Below are positions 10,056 through 16,236 of a stretch of DNA of 45,894 nt, in pieces. Position 1 is the stretch's first letter. Each line of letters begins with the position of its first letter. This DNA comes from Candidatus Gastranaerophilales bacterium (GTDB taxonomy: Bacteria > Cyanobacteriota > Vampirovibrionia > Gastranaerophilales > Gastranaerophilaceae), in NCBI GenBank assembly GCA_944322875.1, contig CALUQI010000002.1, positions 1 to 45,894 on the forward strand, read 5' to 3'. Both the position numbers and the translations under genes were made by a program. The notes below the pieces were generated by a model. It did no database searches. It was not told the origin of the DNA and saw only the letters and a list, made by a program, of their open reading frames with translations.

Positions 10056-10073
10056 TAAATATGAGGATTTCAA
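10045..10073 (-). promoter_or_regulatory. Candidate mutS promoter
   Basis: Read on the reverse strand: TTGAAA (10073-10068), a 17-base spacer, and TATAAT (10050-10045), pointing to a start near 10038, about 16 bases before the mutS ATG. The boxes and spacing are close to the sigma-70 consensus. Confidence 0.6.
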
Positions 10074-10077
10074 TATT

Positions 10078-10677
10078 ATGGGTTGTTTAAAAAATATAGT
10101 TAAAGCTGTAATTCTTACCCTTGCGGTTATCGGGTTTATGTCTTTGGGTGGTAAAGAAATGTTAACTGGCTGGCTGGGAAATTGGTTAAATCCGTCACAA
10201 GATGTCATGCTTGAACGTGCTAAAAAAGTAGGAGATTTTTCTGCTATTAATGAAGAATTCGAAATTGAAAGAGCTGCCGGTATTATGGGTTACAATGCTG
10301 TTGTAGCTGAGCATAAAGCATCAGGACAAAAATTGATTGTTGTGGATTCCGGTGCAAAACCAATCATTACTGCTGAAGATATAAAGTCGGATAATGTTGA
10401 AGAAAAATTGCAAAATTCTATTAGAAAAATAAAATATCAAGCTATTTCAGTAAATGATTTGTCCGTTACAAAACGTGGGAATATTGTATCTTACGGCAAA
10501 TCAGTACCTTATGTTAGATTTGAAGCAAAAGTTAAAAAATTACCTATTGGTGATGTTGCAGGCATGATTTCTGTTGTTAAAGACTCCAAGGGTGAAGATA
10601 GAATACTTGTTTCAGTCAGTGAAAAAGATAAATATTCTCAACTTATTTCAGAAGAATTTTTTAAACAAGTTAAGTAA
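10078..10677 (+). CDS. Membrane-anchored protein of unknown function
   Basis: I do not recognise this 199-residue protein. The frame opens at 9916 inside mutS, but the ATG at 10078 follows a GAGGA ribosome site by about 11 bases and begins MGCLKNIVKAVILTLAVIGF, a good membrane anchor or uncleaved signal. The rest looks soluble and mixed alpha/beta: a Lys/Glu-rich helix (about 40-60), then alternating strands such as SGQKLIVVDSG and DRILVSVSEKDKY. It probably faces the periplasm. The gene is divergent from mutS and ends four bases from the stop of the converging ricT-like gene. Confidence 0.75.
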   Translation: MGCLKNIVKAVILTLAVIGFMSLGGKEMLTGWLGNWLNPSQDVMLERAKKVGDFSAINEEFEIERAAGIMGYNAVVAEHKASGQKLIVVDSGAKPIITAEDIKSDNVEEKLQNSIRKIKYQAISVNDLSVTKRGNIVSYGKSVPYVRFEAKVKKLPIGDVAGMISVVKDSKGEDRILVSVSEKDKYSQLISEEFFKQVK

Positions 10678-10681
10678 TATT

Positions 10682-11614
10682 CTAAACATTTCCGGTAGAA
10701 CTGTTTCTATCGTCTTCCAATTGTCGGATGTCGATATTTAAGTCATCTTCTTCGGCATAGGATGTGTTTAATGAATGAAGGTCTATTTCAACGTTAACTT
10801 CTGCATCTACCATTTCTATATCATTTTTAGAAAATTCTTTAATTTTGCCATCTTCAGTCTTCACGGCAACTTTACCGCATAAAAATTGCAGATAACATAC
10901 TTTTCCTAAACCTTCAGGTGTCATTACCGATGACCCTACAGGAGGCATGCCTTTTGCTGCATCTATATAATTTGAATATTCATATGTTAAACAGCATAAT
11001 AACCTTCCGCATGTTCCGGATATTTTCCCCGGAGCTATCGGCATTCCTTGGTCCTTAGCCAACTTAACATTTATGGTTGCAAATTTCCTCAAAAAACTTG
11101 AACAACAAAATGGCTTTCCGCAGATGCCCGTTCCATCCAGTATGGAGGTCTCATCGCGCACTCCAATATGCCTTAAATCTATTCTTACTCTCGGAAATGT
11201 TTGTGTTAAATCTTTTAGAAGTGCTCTGAAATCCACTCTTTCCGGTGCTGTATAATAAAATGTTATTTTGCGTCGGTCAAATGTTATTCGGCACTGCACC
11301 AGATTCATGTTTAATCCGTGTTTTTTCACCAGTTCTTGACATTTAAAGTATGAAGTTACCTCTTCTTTTTTTATTTCCTCAAGTGTTTGTAAATCACGTT
11401 GGGAAAGAATTCTTATTACCTGTAAAGGTTCCGGTTTTGATTTGCTTTTTTCCCATATTTCCATTATCTCTGAATTTATAGTATGGACTTTTAAAGCTTC
11501 CTCACCTTTTTCGGTTCTTACTATCACCATTTGTCCGTCTTCAAGTTCTATTGTTTCCGGTATTGTCAATGGATAAAATGTGTTTTTAAGGTATCTTACT
11601 GCAAATTTAGACAT
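10682..11614 (-). CDS. ricT: PSP1-domain protein, RicT/YaaT-like
   Basis: This 310-residue protein matches the PSP1/RicT (YaaT) family. In Bacillus RicT works with RicA and RicF in a complex that carries iron-sulphur clusters and affects RNA processing and phosphorelay. The diagnostic pattern is two Cys groups: GICGKPFCCSSFLRKF (C165, C170, C171) and GTCGRLLCCLTYEYSNY (C202, C207, C208). No RicA or RicF gene is nearby, so its role here is uncertain. Its ATG overlaps the end of gpsA by eight bases, making it the last gene of the thioredoxin-ccdA-ribH-murQ-gpsA run. The acidic C-terminal tail (about 275-305) is probably flexible. Confidence 0.85.
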   Translation of the reverse strand: MSKFAVRYLKNTFYPLTIPETIELEDGQMVIVRTEKGEEALKVHTINSEIMEIWEKSKSKPEPLQVIRILSQRDLQTLEEIKKEEVTSYFKCQELVKKHGLNMNLVQCRITFDRRKITFYYTAPERVDFRALLKDLTQTFPRVRIDLRHIGVRDETSILDGTGICGKPFCCSSFLRKFATINVKLAKDQGMPIAPGKISGTCGRLLCCLTYEYSNYIDAAKGMPPVGSSVMTPEGLGKVCYLQFLCGKVAVKTEDGKIKEFSKNDIEMVDAEVNVEIDLHSLNTSYAEEDDLNIDIRQLEDDRNSSTGNV

Positions 11615-12608
11615 ATCTTTCTTCTTCTTTTAACTTTCTATTCATTAGTTTGTCCAATAATTCTTGCGGCGTTATATCTGTATATACTGCCTCATATATA
11701 GCGTTAGAAACCGGAACTTCAATGTTAAGTTTTTTGGCTAATTCACAAATTGCTTTTGAAGTTTTTACTCCCTCTGCAACTGATCCAAGTTCGTTTAAAA
11801 TTTCGTCAATTTTTTTCCCCTGACCCAAAAGAGAACCTACCGTGTAATTTCTTGACATTGGACTTGAACAGGTGGCTATTAAATCTCCCATTCCGGATAG
11901 ACCGTATAGTGTTGAAGGATTCGCTCCTAATTGGATACTTATTCGAACAATCTCGGCCATACCTCTCGTTAAAAGTGTTCCGGTACAATTGTCTCCTAAA
12001 TTCATGGCATGTGCAAACCCTGATGCTATCGCTATTACATTTTTTAAGCTGCCGCCTAGCTCTACTCCTACCACGTCATTGTTAGTATATAGCCTGAATT
12101 TGCCTGGAACATTGCAAGCTCTCTGTACAAACTCTGCAGTCTTCATATCTTCGCTCGCCACTGATGCTGCTGTAGGTTTGCCTTGAAGAACTTCCTTTGC
12201 TAATGTGGGACCCGAAAGAATTGCTAACTTTTGATTTGGAAGTACTTCTTTTATTACTTCGCTCATTCGCATTAACGAGGGAAGTTCAATACCTTTTGAT
12301 GCATTAACAAGTATTTGATCAGGTCGTATACCGGCAATCTTTAACTTCTCACATACGTCTCTTGTGCCTGAAGTTGCAACTACATTGAGAATTATATCTG
12401 CACCCGTTATCGCAGCTTCTAGGTCGGATGTTATTTCAACCTTGTTAGATAACTGTACTTCAAGTGGTTTTAAGGTGTGTTTATTCTTTATTAAATCTTC
12501 AGATAAATCTTGGGTGCGCCCCCATATTGTCAGTTCGTCAAAATTATTTGTTAAAAGCCAAGCTAAAGTTAAACCCCAGCATCCTGCTCCTATTACTGTT
12601 AATTTCAT
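11607..12608 (-). CDS. gpsA: NAD(P)-dependent glycerol-3-phosphate dehydrogenase
   Basis: GpsA reduces dihydroxyacetone phosphate to sn-glycerol 3-phosphate, the backbone for phospholipids. The 333-residue length fits. The Rossmann motif reads GAGCWGLTLA at residues 7-16 (the family usually has GSWGT, so Cys and Leu are local changes), followed by KGIELPSL, LSGPTLAKEV, the catalytic-lysine segment ELGGSLKNVIAIASGFAHAM, and GLSGMGDLIATCSSPMSRNY. It starts nine bases after the murQ stop and overlaps ricT by eight bases. Confidence 0.96.
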   Translation of the reverse strand: MKLTVIGAGCWGLTLAWLLTNNFDELTIWGRTQDLSEDLIKNKHTLKPLEVQLSNKVEITSDLEAAITGADIILNVVATSGTRDVCEKLKIAGIRPDQILVNASKGIELPSLMRMSEVIKEVLPNQKLAILSGPTLAKEVLQGKPTAASVASEDMKTAEFVQRACNVPGKFRLYTNNDVVGVELGGSLKNVIAIASGFAHAMNLGDNCTGTLLTRGMAEIVRISIQLGANPSTLYGLSGMGDLIATCSSPMSRNYTVGSLLGQGKKIDEILNELGSVAEGVKTSKAICELAKKLNIEVPVSNAIYEAVYTDITPQELLDKLMNRKLKEEERYV

Positions 12609-12617
12609 ACTATCTCC

Positions 12618-13514
12618 TTATACCGCTTGAGGATTTTTGTAGATTATTTTCCTTAAAACTCCACCACATCTTTTTAATTTCTCACGTGAATCTTCTATGT
12701 TTAGATTTAGCATTGTTGAAACTATTGCCGTCTTTATTTCCCAATTGCATTTTAAAAGTGTTGCTAATGCGTCACTGTGACTTATTCCGGCTATCTGCGC
12801 AACTATTCTTATAGCCCTATCTTTTAGTTTCTCGTTAACTGCTTTTAAATCTATCATAAAGTTTTCGTATGTTTTGCCAATTTTAATCATTGAGCCTGTT
12901 GATAACATATTTAGTACCATCTTTTGTGCTGTACCTGCTTTTAGTCTGCTTGAACCGGCAATTACCTCGGGGCCTACTTCTACGCAGATAACAAGGCCTG
13001 CTTCTTCTGCAATCAAACCCTGCGAATTGCATGTTATGGCTATAGTTTTAGCTCCCGCTTCCTCTGCCTGATTCAATACGCCCATTAAATATTTTGGATT
13101 CCCGCTAGCTGATATAACTACACATACGTCTTTATCTGTTAATATCTTTGCATCTTCTACGCCTAGTTGAAAATTGTCTTCGGCTCCTTCTACAGAATAC
13201 AAGAAGGCATCTTTACCTCCTGCAATCCTGCCTTGCACCATGTCGTGAGGAACATTGAATGTAGGAGGACATTCTGATGCATCTAAAATTCCAAGCCTGC
13301 CTGATGTTCCTGCCCCATAGTAATATAATTTCCCGCCTTTTAAAAATTGCTTGGCTATAAGATCAATTGCCTGTGCAATATGCTCTAGCTCGTCTTCTAC
13401 TGCTAATGCTACAAGTTTGTCTTCCTCATTCATCTTCTTAACCATGTCAATGGTTGACAAAAGATCAATATCTTTGGTGTTTTCATTCCTGTATTCGGTA
13501 ATTACTTCACTCAT
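12618..13514 (-). CDS. murQ: N-acetylmuramic acid 6-phosphate etherase
   Basis: MurQ cleaves the lactyl ether of MurNAc-6-phosphate to give GlcNAc-6-phosphate and D-lactate during peptidoglycan recycling. The SIS-fold signature YYYGAGTSGRLGILDASECP is present near residues 65-84, with the conserved Glu of the ASEC segment, followed by the GRIAGG loop. An in-frame TTG four codons upstream is part of the ribosome site itself (TTGGAGGT), so the ATG at 13514 giving MSEVITEYR and 298 residues is chosen. No other recycling gene (anmK, murP, nagA) is in the window. It lies between ribH and gpsA with gaps of 18 and 9 bases. Confidence 0.95.
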   Translation of the reverse strand: MSEVITEYRNENTKDIDLLSTIDMVKKMNEEDKLVALAVEDELEHIAQAIDLIAKQFLKGGKLYYYGAGTSGRLGILDASECPPTFNVPHDMVQGRIAGGKDAFLYSVEGAEDNFQLGVEDAKILTDKDVCVVISASGNPKYLMGVLNQAEEAGAKTIAITCNSQGLIAEEAGLVICVEVGPEVIAGSSRLKAGTAQKMVLNMLSTGSMIKIGKTYENFMIDLKAVNEKLKDRAIRIVAQIAGISHSDALATLLKCNWEIKTAIVSTMLNLNIEDSREKLKRCGGVLRKIIYKNPQAV

Positions 13515-13532
13515 ATATACCTCCAATAAACA

Positions 13533-13994
13533 CTATATTAATTTTACCAAATTTGCCATTTCTATTGCTGTTTTTGCAGCATCAGCACCTTTGTTGCCGG
13601 CTTTTGTGCCTGCTCTTTCTATTGCTTGTTCTATATTGTCTGTTGTTAAAACTCCAAATATCACAGGAACACCCGTTTCTAAATTTACTTGAGCTACACC
13701 TTTTGATACCTCAGCACTCACATAATCAAAATGTGGTGTTGAACCCTTAATAACCGCACCTAAGGTGATTAAGGCATTATATTTGCCTGTTTGTGCAAAT
13801 TTTTTTGCTGTTATTGGGATTTCAAAAGCTCCTGGTACCTTTACTATATCTATATTTTCTTCAACTACACCGTGTCTTTTTAATTCATCAATGGCGCCGG
13901 ATAATAGTTTTGATCCGATAAAGTCATTGAACCTTGAAACTATTATACAAAATCTTTCATTAGTTGGTGTTAACTGCCCTTCATATATTCTCAT
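13533..13994 (-). CDS. ribH: 6,7-dimethyl-8-ribityllumazine synthase
   Basis: RibH condenses 5-amino-6-ribitylaminouracil with 3,4-dihydroxybutanone 4-phosphate to make lumazine, the last-but-one riboflavin step, in a large icosahedral or pentameric shell. The 153-residue length is standard. Family motifs are [15 protein letters not shown] near the start, [24 protein letters not shown] with the catalytic His, and [23 protein letters not shown]. None of ribA, ribB, ribD or ribE is in the window, so the other riboflavin genes lie elsewhere. It starts 38 bases after the ccdA-like stop. Confidence 0.97.
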   Translation of the reverse strand: MRIYEGQLTPTNERFCIIVSRFNDFIGSKLLSGAIDELKRHGVVEENIDIVKVPGAFEIPITAKKFAQTGKYNALITLGAVIKGSTPHFDYVSAEVSKGVAQVNLETGVPVIFGVLTTDNIEQAIERAGTKAGNKGADAAKTAIEMANLVKLI

Positions 13995-14032
13995 CTCTAT
14001 ACTCCTTTGCTTTCATTTTACTACACGGAGGG

Positions 14033-14734
14033 CTAATTTACAATAAGCGGGTTGAAAATCTTATAAAAAATATATATTGAAGCCGTGATTAATAATATCC
14101 CGCTTATCTTCATTAATACATCTGAGATTTTGTAAAAATTACTCCAATTCTTTAATCTTGATGTCAAAACACCTGCCAATATTAAAATTAAACCTTGACC
14201 CATTGAAAATAAAAATAACATTATTATTGCGTTCAATATATTTGCTGATAATGATGCAAATGCCATTATACCTGCTAATATCGGGGTAGAACAAGGACTG
14301 CCTACCAGTGCAAATACGCCGCCTAAAATTATTGGGTATATGAATGTATTATGCGTTGTGTTTCTTGGTATTTCTTTGATTATAACCGGAAATTCAAAAT
14401 CTAAAAAACCAACTAATTTTAAACCCATTATCATTATAATTGAGGCAAGAATTATACCAAAGTATCCGCTGGCAAATGATATAAATACTTTCCCTGTAAG
14501 TGCACATATTATGCCTATTGTTGTAAATACAATTGCTGTACCTAATACAAAAAATATCATTTGTAACAAAGTTTTGGATGGCTTTTCATCTGAATATCCG
14601 CCTACATAGCCTATTATTATCGGTAACATTGATAAAGAACATGGTGAAACCGAGGATAATATACCTCCGAGTAACGATAAACTGAAAAGTATTATTAGAC
14701 TGCTATTTGTCGTGAATATATCTGTGTAGTCCAT
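14033..14734 (-). CDS. ccdA: CcdA/DsbD-type membrane thiol-disulphide transporter
   Basis: This 233-residue protein has about six membrane helices and two conserved proline-adjacent cysteines: SPCSLSMLPIIIGYVGG near residue 31 and GSPCSTPILAGIM in the fourth helix. This matches CcdA and the DsbD core, which move electrons from cytoplasmic thioredoxin across the membrane to reduce periplasmic disulphides. Its ATG overlaps the stop of the thioredoxin-like gene by one base (TAATG), so the two are coupled and the thioredoxin-like protein is its likely partner. No cytochrome c assembly genes are in the window, so the target may instead be exported Cys proteins. Confidence 0.88.
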   Translation of the reverse strand: MDYTDIFTTNSSLIILFSLSLLGGILSSVSPCSLSMLPIIIGYVGGYSDEKPSKTLLQMIFFVLGTAIVFTTIGIICALTGKVFISFASGYFGIILASIIMIMGLKLVGFLDFEFPVIIKEIPRNTTHNTFIYPIILGGVFALVGSPCSTPILAGIMAFASLSANILNAIIMLFLFSMGQGLILILAGVLTSRLKNWSNFYKISDVLMKISGILLITASIYIFYKIFNPLIVN

Positions 14735-15123
14735 TAATGCAAACCTTTTAAGTAATTATCCATTTCGTCTTGTTCAATGGCACCTTCTATTCGTTTTACC
14801 TGTTTGCCTGAAGAGTCAATTAAGATTATAGTAGGAACAAGTGTTACATTATATTTTTCTATTTGTGATGCTGTATATTTACTGTCGTCTTGTACGGGTA
14901 TTTCCGTTAAGATTATTTTCCCTTCATATTTTGGAAGTATTTCTTTGAATATCTTGTTCATTTTTTGACAATCTAAGCACATTGTTGACGTGAATTTTAT
15001 TATTTGTGGTTTGTTTTCAGCTTCGTATGTCTTTGCGGTTGTTGTGTTTGAACGTGTTAATAACATGTATAAAAACATTGGTAATACTAAAATTAGTAGT
15101 ATTGTAACAAGATTTTTTCTCAT
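14734..15123 (-). CDS. Membrane-anchored thioredoxin-fold protein
   Basis: The 129-residue product begins with a hydrophobic anchor or signal (about 5-22) followed by a periplasmic thioredoxin fold. The active site is CLDC (C49 and C52, within TMCLDCQKM), and a cis-proline appears in NVTLVPTIIL. The CxxC core with Leu-Asp is unlike the CGPC of cytoplasmic thioredoxin, and resembles reductases that receive electrons from CcdA or DsbD. Together with the overlapping ccdA-like gene it forms a two-component periplasmic thiol-reduction pathway. It is the first gene of a six-gene run through ricT. Confidence 0.88.
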   Translation of the reverse strand: MRKNLVTILLILVLPMFLYMLLTRSNTTTAKTYEAENKPQIIKFTSTMCLDCQKMNKIFKEILPKYEGKIILTEIPVQDDSKYTASQIEKYNVTLVPTIILIDSSGKQVKRIEGAIEQDEMDNYLKGLH

Positions 15124-15206
15124 ATTCTACTCCTTATGTTTTTATATTAACATAAAACTAAAAGAAAAAATTGATTAGATGGCTAGTTTTTATGCTTATT
15201 TTATTG

Positions 15207-15235
15207 TTGCATTAAGATTGAATTTTTGTTAAAAT
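15207..15235 (+). promoter_or_regulatory. Promoter for exported unknown protein; predicts leaderless mRNA
   Basis: TTGCAT at 15207-15212, a 17-base spacer, and TAAAAT at 15230-15235 match sigma-70 boxes. Transcription would begin about 7 bases later, at or beside the ATG at 15243. No ribosome site precedes that ATG. Confidence 0.55.
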
Positions 15236-15242
15236 GCCTATT

Positions 15243-15845
15243 ATGAAAAAATTTTTTTTGCTTCTTTTGATATTTCTTACCGGTTCGTTTAGTATCGCTC
15301 AAGAACTTACTTTAAATGGTTCAGCTGAGTTTGATTGGCTTGACATATCTCAAGTCCAAAGAGATGCTAAAATTGATTATTATAAACAGTTCTTGTTTGG
15401 TGATTCTGCAGTTAATGTTTTTTCAAAAGATGATTTTAAAAACAAATTTTATAGCTTTAAGAAAGATAAAAATTATAAAGAACATTATATGCTCGCAAAA
15501 AATGGCGTAAAAGAAACTGATGAGATGAATATTTGTTCATTTTATTTTAAAAATGATATATTGATAATTTATGCTCTTCAGTATAAAAATAATCCTCAAA
15601 ATGTATTCTATTACGATCCCTATGGTAATTTAAGATATGTTGACGTCATTTCAAAAAATTATCCGAATTTTCCCTATGACTCAAAACAATATAAGGCAAA
15701 TGGAAAACTTGTTAGTGCTATTTATTTCGTTTCAAAAGATATGCAGTATATGTATGAACCCGACGGTGATTTTAAAGGCGTTTGGTACAAGGAAAAAATG
15801 TACGATAGAAACGGAAAACAAAAAATTATTAGGACTAATTGGTGA
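15243..15845 (+). CDS. Exported protein of unknown function with YxxxG repeats
   Basis: I do not recognise this family. The first in-frame ATG is at 15234, but the ATG at 15243 gives a clean signal peptide (MKKFFLLLLIFLTGSFSIA, likely cut before QE) and falls where the promoter predicts the transcript start, so I prefer it; the product has 200 residues. The C-terminal half carries four spaced motifs of the form Y-x-x-x-G: YDPYG (124-128), YKANG (150-154), YEPDG (171-175) and YDRNG (187-191). These recall short beta-hairpin repeats of the YD/MORN-2 kind. It is likely periplasmic. A strong terminator follows the stop. Confidence 0.72.
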   Translation: MKKFFLLLLIFLTGSFSIAQELTLNGSAEFDWLDISQVQRDAKIDYYKQFLFGDSAVNVFSKDDFKNKFYSFKKDKNYKEHYMLAKNGVKETDEMNICSFYFKNDILIIYALQYKNNPQNVFYYDPYGNLRYVDVISKNYPNFPYDSKQYKANGKLVSAIYFVSKDMQYMYEPDGDFKGVWYKEKMYDRNGKQKIIRTNW

Positions 15846-15850
15846 CAACA

Positions 15851-15874
15851 AAAAAAGCGGGAAACCGCTTTTTT
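15851..15874. terminator. Bidirectional rho-independent terminator
   Basis: A perfect 10-base-pair stem AAAAAAGCGG / CCGCTTTTTT closes a GAAA tetraloop. The T-run ends the plus-strand exported-protein gene and the matching A-run gives a U-tract for the opposing 98-residue gene at 15885. Confidence 0.9.
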
Positions 15875-15884
15875 GTTTGATTTA

Positions 15885-16181
15885 CTATCTTACTTGAATC
15901 GGAGGTTCAGGTGCTTGAGGGATTACAGGAGGATGTGCTTTGGGTCTGGAATTCTTATAATGATGCCAGCAAGGGCATTCTTTGTGCATTCCAGGATGAT
16001 GCATTGCAGGATGCATCGGCGGTATCGGTGGCATCGGTGGTTTGTTTATCGCACTAAATAAACATAATGCCAAAAATGCTCCGATAAAGGTGCCAAATGT
16101 TACAATTAAAAATTTCTTGAACCATTTTGATTTGCAAAAACAATTACATGATTTCTCTTCATAATTTTTTTCTTCTGTCAT
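15885..16181 (-). CDS. Small membrane protein with His/Met/Pro/Cys-rich tail, possible metal binder
   Basis: No family is recognised. The 98 residues divide into three parts: a short head with C12, C14 and C16 in the form CNCFC; one membrane helix (about 22-45); and a tail rich in Pro, His and Met, including PPMPPIPPMHPAMHHPGMHK, then CPCWHH. Clusters of His, Met and Cys of this kind often bind copper, nickel or zinc, but the link to any metal is inference. A GGAG ribosome site precedes the ATG, with a TATAAT on the reverse strand about 30 bases upstream. It lies downstream of the M16 peptidase on the same strand, 55 bases away. Confidence 0.7.
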   Translation of the reverse strand: MTEEKNYEEKSCNCFCKSKWFKKFLIVTFGTFIGAFLALCLFSAINKPPMPPIPPMHPAMHHPGMHKECPCWHHYKNSRPKAHPPVIPQAPEPPIQVR

Positions 16182-16236
16182 AAAATTTTCTCCTTTTTTG
16201 TTACACCAATTATAACGATTTGAATTTTAATTTTGT

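Noticed and set aside
9916-10077. Longer start for the 199-residue membrane protein inside mutS
   Set aside because: The upstream part is antisense to mutS coding DNA, and the ATG at 10078 has a ribosome site and a good membrane anchor.
10023-10208. 62 extra codons upstream of the mutS ATG
   Set aside because: They lie upstream of the predicted mutS transcript start, overlap the divergent gene, and would lengthen MutS beyond its usual N-terminus.
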